Below are positions 50,984 to 59,686 of a stretch of 64,000 nt of DNA, piece by piece. The first letter of the stretch is position 1; the number at the start of each line of letters is the position of its first letter. The stretch is from positions 25,088 through 89,087 of the forward strand of contig SVND01000003.1 of the NCBI GenBank assembly GCA_015067075.1, in the 5' to 3' direction. The notes beneath the pieces were generated by a model. The model searched no databases. It was given only the letters and a program-made list of their open reading frames with translations, and had not been told where the DNA came from. Source of the DNA: Oscillospiraceae bacterium (GTDB lineage Bacteria > Bacillota > Clostridia > Oscillospirales > SIG530). The position numbers and the translations under genes are program-made.

Positions 50984-51796
50984 TTACATATTATCAAGCT
51001 TAAACAGCTTTTTTGCATTTTCAAAAAATATCATATCAAGCTCTCTGTCGGAAAGCCCCATTCCCAAAAGGCGTGCAAACTCATAATCATATCTACCCAT
51101 GGGATAATCGCTTCCGAAAAGGAACTTTTCTACGCCGTGAGCACGGATAAGCTCAAGAGCATACGCATCGTCCACAAAAGCCAGCGTGCTCGACGTATCA
51201 AACCATACGTTTTTACCGTGAAGAAGTTTTTTCGCACCCTCCCATTGCTGATATCCGCCAAAATGGGCGGCAATGAGCTTCAAATCAGTGTGGCGACTCA
51301 TCACGCTCGCTATGCGCGGCGGATTGGAGTTATCCACGTTTTTATCACCTGCGTGTGTCAGCAAAACAAGGTCACGCTTTGCAAGCCCGTCATAAACTGC
51401 ATCCATTTCAGGCGCATCAACGTATATTCCTTGAAATTCAGGATGTATTTTTATACCCAGCAAGCCGAGCTCATGTATCCTCGTAAGCTCTGCATCGATA
51501 TTTTCATATTCGGGATGTATCGTGCCAAGTCCGAAAACACCGTTGCCTATCTGTGCGGCGATAGTCGTATTTATATTTTCCACCTGCGATGGTTTTGTCG
51601 CCGTAGCAAAGGTGAGAAAATACTGTACTCCGTGATTCTTTGCATATTCCTTGAGCGCTTCTATCGTGCCTACGCCCGGTACGGCAACTTGGTAGTAATC
51701 CTCAAGCTGCTTTACGACCTTTCCCGCAATTTTTTCGGGAAAGGAATGGGCGTGTACGTCAAAAATTTTTCTTCCCATCATTCGGGGGTGTGCCAT
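50984..51796 (-). CDS. Amidohydrolase-family metal-dependent hydrolase
   Basis: 270 residues with the metal-binding start FDVHAHSFPEKI (about 12-23), a barrel with IHPEFQGIYVDAPEMDAVYDGLAKRDLVLLTHAGD (in part), and the late motifs HFGGYQQWEGA (about 178) and FGSDYPMGRYDYEFARL (about 227-243). The pattern matches the amidohydrolase-2 group (ACMSD/2-pyrone-type). The start ATG is preceded only by a weak purine run; an ATG six codons later is possible. It is the last gene of the thiI-cinA operon. The substrate is unknown. Confidence 0.82.
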   Translation of the reverse strand: MAHPRMMGRKIFDVHAHSFPEKIAGKVVKQLEDYYQVAVPGVGTIEALKEYAKNHGVQYFLTFATATKPSQVENINTTIAAQIGNGVFGLGTIHPEYENIDAELTRIHELGLLGIKIHPEFQGIYVDAPEMDAVYDGLAKRDLVLLTHAGDKNVDNSNPPRIASVMSRHTDLKLIAAHFGGYQQWEGAKKLLHGKNVWFDTSSTLAFVDDAYALELIRAHGVEKFLFGSDYPMGRYDYEFARLLGMGLSDRELDMIFFENAKKLFKLDNM

Positions 51797-51813
51797 TTGT
51801 CAAGTCTTCTTTC

Positions 51814-53052
51814 TTACAGTAATTTTTTACGAAGCATATTTATTGCATTTGACGCGGCAAGCTCGCGCACAAGTGCGCGCTCATTTCCGCCTCTGCCAAA
51901 AACAAAGCGTTGGCAGTCAACGCCCTTTTCATCGGCAACGGCAATATATACCAAGCCAACGGGCTTTTCATCCGTGCCGCCTGTAGGTCCTGCAATGCCC
52001 GTCGTTGCAACGGCTATATCAGCACCCGATACGCGAAGTGTGCCCAGCGCCATTTCCTTCGCCGTTTGCTCAGACACAGCTCCGTACTGCGCAAGTGTTT
52101 GCTCCGCAACACCCAAAAGCTTCATCTTTGCCTCATTTGCATATGTAACCATGCCAAATCCAAACATATCTGATGAGCCTGATACGTCGGTTATACGCTT
52201 TGCGATAAGTCCGCCCGTACAGGATTCGGCGCAGGCAACAGTTTTACCCTTTTCCCTTGCAAGCGCAACAAGCGCCGTTTCCAATGATGGTACGTCTATA
52301 CCGTATATCACGTCGCCAAGCTCCGCTTTTACCTTTTCAAGCATCGGCGCCATCAGCTTTTCGCACTCCGCCTCATTTTTCGCCTTAGCCGTTACACGAA
52401 GCTCCACCTCGCCTGTTTTCGCATAGGGCGCAAGTGTCGGATTTTTCGACTCTTCCATAAGCGTTTTCAGCTTGTTTTCAACGGAAGATTCACCCATTCC
52501 GAAAATTTTCACCGTATGGGAAAGTATTGTTTCATCAGACAGCGTTTTTAAAAACGGAACGACCTGCTCGTCAAACATCGGAAACAGCTCTCTCGGCGGG
52601 CCGGGCAAAAGTATACAGACCTTGCCGTTTTTCACCATAGCACAGCCGGGGGCAGTTCCGTAATCATTTCTGATTATTATTCCGCCCTTGGGTTGCATTG
52701 CCTGCTTTTTATTATTGGGTGTCATCGTGCGGCCCATTCTCGCAAAAAACGCCTCAATACGTGCAAGGCTCTCCGCATCCTCGCAAAGCTCAAACCCCAT
52801 TACCGATGCGGCAGTTTCCTTAGTCAGATCGTCATACGTCGGTCCAAGTCCGCCGGTCATAATGACCATATCGGAGCGCGACAGCGACATTTCAAGATGC
52901 TCACGCAATCTTGCGGGGTTATCACCTACCGTTGCATGGTAAAACACGTTTATTCCCAGCGCTGAAAGTCTGCTGGACACAAACTGTGTATCTGTATTTA
53001 ATATATCGCCCAGCAATATTTCCGTTCCGACGGATAATATTTCACAATTCAT
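51814..53052 (-). CDS. cinA: CinA: nicotinamide-nucleotide amidase / ADP-ribose-type pyrophosphatase
   Basis: 412 residues in two domains. The N-terminal MoCF-like COG1058 domain (about 1-170) opens with MNCEILSVGTEILLGDI and has the MTGGLGPTYDDLTKE motif near 65-80. The C-terminal CinA/PncC domain (about 255-412) has the conserved VACAESCTGGLIAKRIT near 267 and AVATTGIAGPTGG near 352, which deamidates NMN. Length is normal. It begins 13 bases after the thiI stop. Confidence 0.96.
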   Translation of the reverse strand: MNCEILSVGTEILLGDILNTDTQFVSSRLSALGINVFYHATVGDNPARLREHLEMSLSRSDMVIMTGGLGPTYDDLTKETAASVMGFELCEDAESLARIEAFFARMGRTMTPNNKKQAMQPKGGIIIRNDYGTAPGCAMVKNGKVCILLPGPPRELFPMFDEQVVPFLKTLSDETILSHTVKIFGMGESSVENKLKTLMEESKNPTLAPYAKTGEVELRVTAKAKNEAECEKLMAPMLEKVKAELGDVIYGIDVPSLETALVALAREKGKTVACAESCTGGLIAKRITDVSGSSDMFGFGMVTYANEAKMKLLGVAEQTLAQYGAVSEQTAKEMALGTLRVSGADIAVATTGIAGPTGGTDEKPVGLVYIAVADEKGVDCQRFVFGRGGNERALVRELAASNAINMLRKKLL

Positions 53053-53065
53053 AATACCATTTCCT

Positions 53066-54256
53066 TTATATCGAAAAATCGCAAACGATTACTTTTTCAG
53101 TACCTTCTATAGCTTCCTTCACAAGTGCATCAACGTCAAGACACGCTTCCGCCTTTTCAAGCTCCGATATTTGCGGACGTGTTTTCGGATGCTTCGGCGT
53201 GAATACCGTACAGCAATCCTCATAGGGCAAAATTGACGTTTCAAATGCACCTATTTTGCGGGAATATCTGACGATTTCCTCTTTATCAAGTCCAATAAGC
53301 GGACGGAATACGGGCATTTTATCCACTACGGCATCGGTGGAGCAAAGAGCATCCATGGTCTGACTTGCAACCTGTCCGAGAGATTCACCCGTTACAAGGG
53401 CGCGGCATTTGTTGTGGAACGCCAGCTTTTGCGCAATACGCATCATCATGCGGCGCATGATAAGCGTGAAATATTCCTCGGGGCAGTTTTCGCGGATAAG
53501 CTCCTGTATCTTCGTAAACGGTACGATAAGCACGGGAAATTCGCCCACATATGAGGACAGTATCTTTGCAAGGTCGATCACCTTTTCCCTCGCTCTGTCA
53601 CTTGTATATGGCGGACTGAAAAAGTGGATTCCAACAAGCTTTACTCCGCGCTTTGCCATAAGCCAGCCTGCAACGGGACTGTCAATACCGCCTGAAAGTA
53701 AAAGCCCTGCTTTTCCGCCTGTGCCTGTCGGCATACCGCCCGCACCGGGGAGCGAGCCTATATGCAAATACGCCGCAGTTTCACGCACCTCGACGTTTAC
53801 AACTGCATCGGGCTCATGAACGTCAACCGTAAGGTGAGGACAGCTTTCAAGCAAGACCTCGCCCACATCTCGGCAGATCTGAGGAGAATTAAACGGGAAT
53901 TTTTTATCCGATCTGCGCGCCTCGACCTTGAAGGTACTGCAGGCAAAAAGCTCGGGCGCGATATATTTTCTCGCCACCTCAAAAATGCTCTCCATATTTT
54001 TTTCCGCGCCATAGGAAACGCAAACGCTTACTACTCCGAAAAGCTTTTGCAGCCTTGTAAGCACCTCGGCAGCCGTTATTTCGTCAATATCCTGCTCAGG
54101 TGTTATATATACCGTGGATTGCGCCGCTTTTATATCAAATTTGCCAAGGGATGAAAGCCTTGTTCTCAGCTGTGCAAGCATAACGTCCTCAAAGGTACGT
54201 CTGTTAAGTCCCTTTAAAACAAGCTCGCCGCATTTAAGTAAATATGTCAGTTTCAC
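53066..54256 (-). CDS. thiI: tRNA uracil 4-sulfurtransferase ThiI
   Basis: Makes 4-thiouridine at tRNA position 8 and can supply sulfur for thiamine thiazole. The 396-residue protein begins at a GTG (54256) after AAGGGG. It has the ferredoxin-like N-terminal domain, a THUMP domain (about 60-165) and a PP-loop ATPase domain with LSGGIDSP (about 187-194). The C-terminal rhodanese domain of E. coli ThiI is missing, as in most Firmicutes. A Cys-rich stretch EDCCTVFTPKHP near 345 is present. It is upstream of cinA in the same operon and 84 bases from cysK. Confidence 0.96.
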   Translation of the reverse strand: MKLTYLLKCGELVLKGLNRRTFEDVMLAQLRTRLSSLGKFDIKAAQSTVYITPEQDIDEITAAEVLTRLQKLFGVVSVCVSYGAEKNMESIFEVARKYIAPELFACSTFKVEARRSDKKFPFNSPQICRDVGEVLLESCPHLTVDVHEPDAVVNVEVRETAAYLHIGSLPGAGGMPTGTGGKAGLLLSGGIDSPVAGWLMAKRGVKLVGIHFFSPPYTSDRAREKVIDLAKILSSYVGEFPVLIVPFTKIQELIRENCPEEYFTLIMRRMMMRIAQKLAFHNKCRALVTGESLGQVASQTMDALCSTDAVVDKMPVFRPLIGLDKEEIVRYSRKIGAFETSILPYEDCCTVFTPKHPKTRPQISELEKAEACLDVDALVKEAIEGTEKVIVCDFSI

Positions 54257-54339
54257 AAAAAGTTCCCCTTAATATGTTTAGTAATATTTTATTTTATCAT
54301 ATTTTCATCTTTATTGCAATATTTTCGCTGAAGCTTTGC

Positions 54340-55266
54340 TTAAAAAAGATCCGTCGACAAATATCTGTCTCCTGTATCGGGAAGCAACACAACAATATTT
54401 TTGCCTGCGTTTTCTTCCTTTTTCGCAAGCTCTATTGCCGCATGCAGCGCCGCACCTGATGAAATACCAACAAGCACGCCCTCGCTTTTACCCATAAGAC
54501 GGCTCGCCTCATAAGCATCGTTATCGCTTACCAGAACTATCTCATCGTATATCTCCGTATTGAGAATTTCGGGCACAAAGCCTGCGCCTATTCCCTGCAG
54601 ACCGTGCTTACCTGCAACGCCCGTAGATAAAAACGCCGAGGTCTTCGGCTCAACTGCGACGACCTTTACATCAGGCTTTTTCGATTTAAGATACTCACCC
54701 GTTCCCGTTATCGTACCGCCTGTGCCCACACCTGCCACAAAAATATCTACGCTTCCGTCCGTATCCTCAAAAATCTCAGGGCCTGTCGTTTCCATATGCG
54801 CCTTCGGATTTGCAGGGTTTACAAATTGCCCCGCAATAAAGCTGTTTTCAATTTCCTTTTCAAGCTCCTGCGCTTTTTCTATAGCACCTTTCATGCCCTT
54901 TGCACCGTCGGTCAAAACAAGCTCCGCGCCGTACGCCGTCATAAGCTTGCGCCTCTCTACCGACATGGAATCGGGCATAACTATAATAAGGCGGTAGCCC
55001 TTCGCCGCCGCAACAGCCGCAAGACCGATACCCGTATTGCCCGACGTCGGCTCGATTATTACGCTGTCGCTCTTAAGCTTGCCCGACGTCTCCGCTTCCT
55101 CTATCATTGCGATAGCAACGCGGTCCTTTACGGAGCCTGCAGGATTGAGATATTCAAGCTTTGCAAGTATCTTCGCTTTAAGTTCATACTTTTTTTCAAT
55201 ATTCGTCAGCTCCAAAAGCGGCGTTTTTCCGATAAGCTGATACACCTTTGTATATATTTTCGACAT
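54340..55266 (-). CDS. cysK: Cysteine synthase A (O-acetylserine sulfhydrylase)
   Basis: Fold-type II PLP enzyme that makes cysteine from O-acetylserine and sulfide. 308 residues. The Schiff-base lysine is K47 in NPAGSVKDRVA, the substrate loop PTSGNTGIGLA is near 72-82, and the phosphate-binding GTGGTITGTG is near 178-187. The C-terminus ends VVLLPDTGDRYLSTDLF, typical for CysK. It has a consensus promoter and faces the divergent pdxK-like gene; PLP links the two. Confidence 0.96.
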   Translation of the reverse strand: MSKIYTKVYQLIGKTPLLELTNIEKKYELKAKILAKLEYLNPAGSVKDRVAIAMIEEAETSGKLKSDSVIIEPTSGNTGIGLAAVAAAKGYRLIIVMPDSMSVERRKLMTAYGAELVLTDGAKGMKGAIEKAQELEKEIENSFIAGQFVNPANPKAHMETTGPEIFEDTDGSVDIFVAGVGTGGTITGTGEYLKSKKPDVKVVAVEPKTSAFLSTGVAGKHGLQGIGAGFVPEILNTEIYDEIVLVSDNDAYEASRLMGKSEGVLVGISSGAALHAAIELAKKEENAGKNIVVLLPDTGDRYLSTDLF

Positions 55267-55307
55267 AATACCGTTGTCCTTCCTTTCAGTGAATGCAGAG
55301 CATAATT

Positions 55308-55336
55308 ATTATATCTTTTTTCTCTGTAATTGTCAA
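55308..55336 (-). promoter_or_regulatory. cysK promoter
   Basis: Minus-strand TTGACA (55331-55336) and TATAAT (55308-55313) with a 17-bp spacer, both exact consensus. Confidence 0.85.
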
Positions 55337-55350
55337 GCACAGCTCGCATC

Positions 55351-55394
55351 TGGTTATATAAAATTCTTTCATTCTGATTATTTTTATATAACCA
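55351..55394. promoter_or_regulatory. 13-bp perfect inverted repeat between cysK and the pdxK-like gene
   Basis: TGGTTATATAAAA (55351-55363) and TTTTATATAACCA (55382-55394) are exact complements across an 18-base spacer. It lies just upstream of the cysK -35 and overlaps the -35 position of the pdxK promoter (-10 TATACT at 55404-55409), so it is placed to control both. Confidence 0.6.
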
Positions 55395-55436
55395 AATATG
55401 ATATATACTATTTACATTGAAAGGAGTCGACGTATA

Positions 55437-56273
55437 ATGTCGCACAATAATCAAAAAAAGATAGCCGTCATCAACGATTTTTGCGGCTTTGGCAGATGCT
55501 CTCTCGCCGTATCCTTGCCCATAATTTCGGCAATGAAGGTTCAATGCTGTCCTGTCCCAACTTCGATTTTTTCAAATCACACAGGATTCAAAAGCTTTTA
55601 TTACACGGACTTTACGGAGCATTTAGATGCTTACATGAACGAATGGATAAAGCTTGAACTCAGCTTCGACGGCATTTTGACAGGATTTCTCGGCTCGCCG
55701 GAGCAAATTGATATGGTAAAACGGTTTTTAACACATTTCAAGCAAAAGCATACCGTTACGGTCATTGACCCTGTCATGGGCGATTACGGTAAGCTCTATT
55801 CCACATATTCACCTATCCTTGCAAAGCAAATGAGTGCACTTGTTCCCTTTGCCGACATACTTACACCAAATCTGACTGAAGCGTGCATACTTACCGATAC
55901 GGAATACCGCAGTGATATGGACGAGGCGGATCTTGAAAAAATATGTGCAATCCTCAGCGACATGGGACCGACGAAAATAGTTATTTCAGGTCTTGAACGC
56001 GGCGACGACCTTGAAAATTTCATTTACGAGCGTGGTAAAGCACCTGTAGTTATAAGAGAGCACAAGGTTGGAATTTGCCGTTCAGGCACAGGCGACGTTT
56101 TTTCATCCATGATTGCCGCCGATGCCGTAAACGGCAAAGATTTCTCTGACTCCGTGCGATGTGCCTCAGCATTTATTGCTAAAACTCTGCGCCGCACAAT
56201 GGAGCTTGATATTCCGAAAACAGACGGCATTTGCTTCGAGGAATTTTTATCGGAAATAAACAGCCATGAATAA
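55437..56273 (+). CDS. Pyridoxal/pyridoxamine kinase (PdxK/PdxY-type)
   Basis: Ribokinase-fold enzyme that phosphorylates B6 vitamers. 278 residues from the ATG at 55437 (AAAGGAG upstream). Motifs are VINDFCGFGRCSLAVSLPIISAM at the start (in part), VTVIDPVMGDYGKLY near 108-122, LTPNLTEACIL near 145 and the catalytic-base loop RSGTGDVFSSMIAA near 215-228. The stop overlaps the ECF S-component start by 8 bases, so B6 salvage and uptake genes may be coupled. Confidence 0.88.
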   Translation: MSHNNQKKIAVINDFCGFGRCSLAVSLPIISAMKVQCCPVPTSIFSNHTGFKSFYYTDFTEHLDAYMNEWIKLELSFDGILTGFLGSPEQIDMVKRFLTHFKQKHTVTVIDPVMGDYGKLYSTYSPILAKQMSALVPFADILTPNLTEACILTDTEYRSDMDEADLEKICAILSDMGPTKIVISGLERGDDLENFIYERGKAPVVIREHKVGICRSGTGDVFSSMIAADAVNGKDFSDSVRCASAFIAKTLRRTMELDIPKTDGICFEEFLSEINSHE

Positions 56274-56760
56274 GAAAACTAAGCTTATCTGTACCGTCGG
56301 CGTTTTGACCGCTGTGGTTTTTGTACTTACGGCATATCTGCACATTCCGTCTCACACAGGGTACACTCATGTGGGCGACGGAATAATATATTTTGCCGCT
56401 TGTATTCTTCCCTTGCCCTACGCCGCCTTTGTTGGCGCAGCAGGCGCACTTTTGGCAGATTGCCTTACGGGCTACGCCGTTTGGGCACCCGCTTCTCTGA
56501 TAATTAAATCATTGACAGTCCTTTTCTTCTCAAGAAAAAGTGAAAAGATAATTTGTTTTAAAAATATTCTTGCCCTTATCCCCGCATGGATAATATGTAT
56601 CGGCGGTTATTATCTTTATGAGGCAGTTTTAACAGGCAATTTCATTGCACCGCTCGCCGCCATCGCAGGCTATGTTACACAGTGCGTTTTCAGCAGTGCT
56701 CTTTACATTTTAATCGGAATTACTTTTGATAAATTAAAGCTTAAAGATCGTATTTTATAG
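56266..56760 (+). CDS. ECF transporter S-component-like membrane protein
   Basis: 164 residues with about five to six hydrophobic helices and the S-component pattern (VGVLTAVVFVLTAYLHIP, then HVGDGIIYFAACILPLPYAAFVGAAGALLADCLTGY, given in part). S-components bind a vitamin and pair with the EcfAAT energy module, which is not encoded in this window. Overlap with the pdxK-like gene suggests pyridoxine or a related vitamer. A similar protein is often recorded next to small TatD-associated radical SAM genes, as here; this is from memory. Confidence 0.78.
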   Translation: MNKKTKLICTVGVLTAVVFVLTAYLHIPSHTGYTHVGDGIIYFAACILPLPYAAFVGAAGALLADCLTGYAVWAPASLIIKSLTVLFFSRKSEKIICFKNILALIPAWIICIGGYYLYEAVLTGNFIAPLAAIAGYVTQCVFSSALYILIGITFDKLKLKDRIL

Positions 56761-56772
56761 GAGGAAATAAAA

Positions 56773-57378
56773 ATGATGACAATAACTTATCCCGTTAAAA
56801 ACGGAATTTACGTTAATATGACAAACCGTTGTCCCTGCGCATGCACCTTTTGCTTGCGCCAAAACGGCGACAGCGTATACGGCTCCGAGCCCCTTTGGCT
56901 CGACCGCGAGCCCACTGTTAAGGAAGTTTGCGACAGCATTGACACATGGGAGCTTGACAAATACGACGAGGTCGTTTTTTGCGGCTACGGTGAACCGACG
57001 GAGCGTCTTTACGACCTTCTTGAGGTTGCTGCATATATCAAAGCAAAAAGTAATATTCCTATCCGTATAAATACAAACGGACTTGCCGATCTTATATGGA
57101 ATGAAAAAACTGCGCCGAAGCTGAAAGGGCTTATTGACACCGTTTCCGTCAGCCTTAACGCAACCAACAAGGACGATTATTTCAAAGTCGTCCGCCCGAA
57201 ATTCGGCATTGACTCCTACGACGCTATGCTCAGCTTTACAAAGGATTGCGTCGAATACGTTCCTAACGTTGTAATGACAGTCGTTGACGTTGTAACGTCA
57301 GCCGAGGAGCAAGCGCTCAGCCGTGAAATATGTGAATCTCTCGGCGCAACCCTTCGCATTCGTCCCTTTGAAGAATGA
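56773..57378 (+). CDS. Short radical SAM protein (TatD-associated type)
   Basis: 201 residues. The N-terminal CxxxCxxC cluster motif reads CPCACTFC (about 20-27). The SAM-binding elements follow (FCGYGEPTERLYDLLEVAAYIKA in part near 69, INTNGLADLIW near 101-111), and the barrel ends near 200 without any C-terminal auxiliary-cluster domain. LWLDREPT near 41-48 is typical of the TatD-family-associated radical SAM group (TIGR04038, from memory). It follows the S-component gene after 12 bases. The reaction is unknown. No TatD gene is adjacent. Confidence 0.8.
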   Translation: MMTITYPVKNGIYVNMTNRCPCACTFCLRQNGDSVYGSEPLWLDREPTVKEVCDSIDTWELDKYDEVVFCGYGEPTERLYDLLEVAAYIKAKSNIPIRINTNGLADLIWNEKTAPKLKGLIDTVSVSLNATNKDDYFKVVRPKFGIDSYDAMLSFTKDCVEYVPNVVMTVVDVVTSAEEQALSREICESLGATLRIRPFEE

Positions 57379-57389
57379 TCAGCACAAAA

Positions 57390-57436
57390 AAGGTGTTGTC
57401 TCAAAAGCGAAACAGACGCCATTGAGACAGCCCCTT
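57390..57436. terminator. Convergent terminator between the radical SAM and deacetylase genes
   Basis: AAGGTGTTGTCTCA (about 57390-57403) pairs with TGAGACAGCCCCTT (57423-57436) with two mismatched positions and a 19-base loop. T-rich and A-rich flanks allow use in both directions. Confidence 0.7.
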
Positions 57437-57440
57437 TTTC

Positions 57441-58298
57441 TTATTTTGAATATATTTTTTTGAAAAAATCTTCGGTGCTTATACCCGACGGTCTATTAAA
57501 GCGCGGTATAAGGTACAGACTTTCAGGCTCGCTTGTTATACAGGCGAGCTTTTCTGTGCAGGAAAAAGTGCAAATAAATCCGAGGCTTTTTAAAATATCA
57601 TAGGATTCCTGCGAAATAAACCCAAAAGGATATGTGTACGCCTTTGGGAATACACCAAGGTGCTCTTTTACAGCTGTTTGAAGGCGCATTATATCGTTGG
57701 TGAGTGTATCCGTATAGGCGGCAAGCGGCTCGCTTTGCATACGCTTAGCACCCTTTCGTGAACCGTCGAAGGAATGCATATCATAGCTGTGGTTTTGTAT
57801 TTCCGCAACGCCGCTTTCGCTCATTTCGCGTAAATGCGCCCACGACATATGAGCATAGTTGGGATTTTCATCCTTCGTTTCGGAATATTGATCGGCATAT
57901 CGACCAATAATAGAAAAGACAGCTTTAAAACCGTATTTTTTTAAAAGCGGATATGCGTATTTATAATTATTGTAATAGCCGTCATCAAACGTTATCATAA
58001 TAGGCTTTTCAGGCAGCGGTACGCCGTCATAAACATAGGCTTCCAGGTCGCTTACCGTTATGGTCGTATATCCGTTTTCGTAAATATATTTAAAATCACT
58101 TTCAAGCTGTGAAGGCGTTATGACATATTTCCCTCGGCGCGCGTTGTTGTTAAGTATGCTATGATACATTAAAACGGGAAGCTCTATCTTTTCCTGCTGC
58201 GCCGATGCATTTATACCGTTTATGGCGGCAAATATAAGAATGATACAAAAAAGAAATGCGAAATATGAAGCTATTTGTTTTTGGTAATTGTTGAGCAT
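57441..58298 (-). CDS. Secreted polysaccharide deacetylase (NodB domain)
   Basis: 285 residues with an N-terminal signal or anchor helix (about 11-28). The NodB domain starts with LPVLMYHSIL (40-49). Catalytic residues are visible: the Asp pair in ITFDDGYY (D105, D106) and the metal-binding HxxxxH in NHSYDMHSF (H170, H175). These enzymes remove acetyl groups from peptidoglycan or exopolysaccharide GlcNAc; in spore formers PdaA/PdaB-like members modify cortex. RBS GGAGG lies 8 bases upstream. It is a single-gene unit. Confidence 0.92.
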   Translation of the reverse strand: MLNNYQKQIASYFAFLFCIILIFAAINGINASAQQEKIELPVLMYHSILNNNARRGKYVITPSQLESDFKYIYENGYTTITVSDLEAYVYDGVPLPEKPIMITFDDGYYNNYKYAYPLLKKYGFKAVFSIIGRYADQYSETKDENPNYAHMSWAHLREMSESGVAEIQNHSYDMHSFDGSRKGAKRMQSEPLAAYTDTLTNDIMRLQTAVKEHLGVFPKAYTYPFGFISQESYDILKSLGFICTFSCTEKLACITSEPESLYLIPRFNRPSGISTEDFFKKIYSK

Positions 58299-58418
58299 TT
58301 GAATTTTCCTCCTTTATATACGTCTATTTTGCGCAAAAAGGAATAAAATATATTTGGAAAAAGCAAACTGCGGAGTTTATTATTTTTCACGCATAAAAGG
58401 AAAGGAAGCGATAGCTTG

Positions 58419-58979
58419 ATGATACAGCCGATAAAAATTGGTATTTACGGTTCGGATAAAGGTCATGGCACGGCTAAGATTATGTCAACTCTGCTCAAGC
58501 AAAAAGCAATAGGTCATATTCTGATCTCAGTTCTTCGATATGAGCAAATAGGTAACGAAATGCAGTTAATTATTTTTCAGACGTCGCGACTTGCCGATAT
58601 TTTTGCTATGCGCCCCGATATAATCCTGTTTGAGCATACACAAGCCAGACACTGTGATACAGACCTTAGCGGGCTTGATGCCATTGCGGTGCTTGAAACT
58701 GACGACACCGATGCCGCCAATATTATCGCCGATACAGGCATAAGTGCGGTCACCTGCGGACTTTCGCAAAAAAGCAGTGTTACCGTGTCAAGTATAACAG
58801 ATACGGAAACTGTTATCAGTGTACAAAGAAGCATAATCGACCTTTTTGGAAACGTAATAGAACCGCAGGAGATAAAAGTGGCAATCGGACCTGAATGCGG
58901 ACACGAATATGAAGCTGTATCTGCGGCGACAGCTTTGCTTTTATCAGGTATTACGCCGCAAGCATTAGAAAATGTATGA
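58419..58979 (+). CDS. Degenerate Mur-ligase-like small protein
   Basis: 187 residues. The start IKIGIYGSDKGHGTAKIMSTLL resembles the P-loop of Mur ligases (ITGTNGKTT), but GSDKGHGT replaces TNGKT. A mid segment VTCGLSQKSSVTVSSIT and the later GHEYEAVSAATALLLSGI match the beta-strand and N(x)AAA(x)A helix of the central domain, with most of the ATPase core deleted. A full Mur ligase is about 450 residues. No known name. It overlaps the frame of the next gene, an SSB-like protein. A TTG three bases earlier is an alternative start (GAAAGGAAG is better spaced to it). Confidence 0.55.
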   Translation: MIQPIKIGIYGSDKGHGTAKIMSTLLKQKAIGHILISVLRYEQIGNEMQLIIFQTSRLADIFAMRPDIILFEHTQARHCDTDLSGLDAIAVLETDDTDAANIIADTGISAVTCGLSQKSSVTVSSITDTETVISVQRSIIDLFGNVIEPQEIKVAIGPECGHEYEAVSAATALLLSGITPQALENV

Positions 58980-58993
58980 AAGGTGCAAGTAAA

Positions 58994-59608
58994 ATGAATG
59001 AGCATTGCTTTAACCGCGCAGAGATAAGCGGTAAAATATCGTCCGAGCCAAGCTTTAGCCATAACCTTTTCGGAGAAAGCTTTTATACGATGGCGATAGA
59101 TGTGAAAAGATTATCGGGCATAAGCGATACGGTCAGCGTAACCGTTTCCGACAGAATATGTGATATCGCTCAGCTTACGCTCGGCGTACCCGTTTATATA
59201 AAAGGCGAATACAGATCGTATAACCGTCATGAAGCGTCGCACACACGGCTTATGCTGTCACTTTTTGCAAAGGAACTTGAATTTGCAAAACAAAGCGAGG
59301 ATGTAAATTTTATTACCCTATGCGGCTACATATGTAAGCCCGTACAATTTCGGCAAACGCCGCAAAAACGTGAAATAGCCGATATGCTCGTCGCAGTAAA
59401 CAGACGTTTTAACAAATCCGACTATATTCCCTGTATCGCGTGGGGCAGAAACGCAAGGTTTGCATCACAATTGCCCGTAGGCACGCTCGTGGGCATAACG
59501 GGAAGAATACAAAGCAGACAGTATGTCAAGGTGGATGAAAATCAAAAAGAAACGCTGTTTACTGCGTTTGAGGTGTCCGTTGCAAAAATCGAGACTATAG
59601 TAATATAA
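58994..59608 (+). CDS. Tandem OB-fold SSB-like protein
   Basis: 204 residues from the ATG at 58994. Two OB-like halves are visible: residues 1-100 with AEISGKISSEPSFSHNLFGESFYTMAIDVKRLSGISDTVSVTV (in part) and 105-204 with ITLCGYICKPVQFRQTPQKREIADMLVAVNRRF-NKSDYIPCIAWGRNARFASQLPVGTLVGITGRIQSR (in part). The second half is the classical SSB pattern (NR-x(4)-DYIPCIAWG). Clostridia carry such accessory proteins besides the main SSB. The acidic C-terminal tail DDDxPF of true SSB is missing, so it is probably not the replicative one. Confidence 0.85.
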   Translation: MNEHCFNRAEISGKISSEPSFSHNLFGESFYTMAIDVKRLSGISDTVSVTVSDRICDIAQLTLGVPVYIKGEYRSYNRHEASHTRLMLSLFAKELEFAKQSEDVNFITLCGYICKPVQFRQTPQKREIADMLVAVNRRFNKSDYIPCIAWGRNARFASQLPVGTLVGITGRIQSRQYVKVDENQKETLFTAFEVSVAKIETIVI

Positions 59609-59686
59609 AATATGCGATTTTTATTGAATTGTTCTGGCATATATGATATAATAAAAATATAAATTAAAACAAAGGATAAAACATAT

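Noticed and set aside
50984..51796. TatD DNase, as partner of the TatD-associated radical SAM gene
   Set aside because: The protein is an amidohydrolase-2-type enzyme, on another strand and 5 kb away, and its late motifs differ from TatD.
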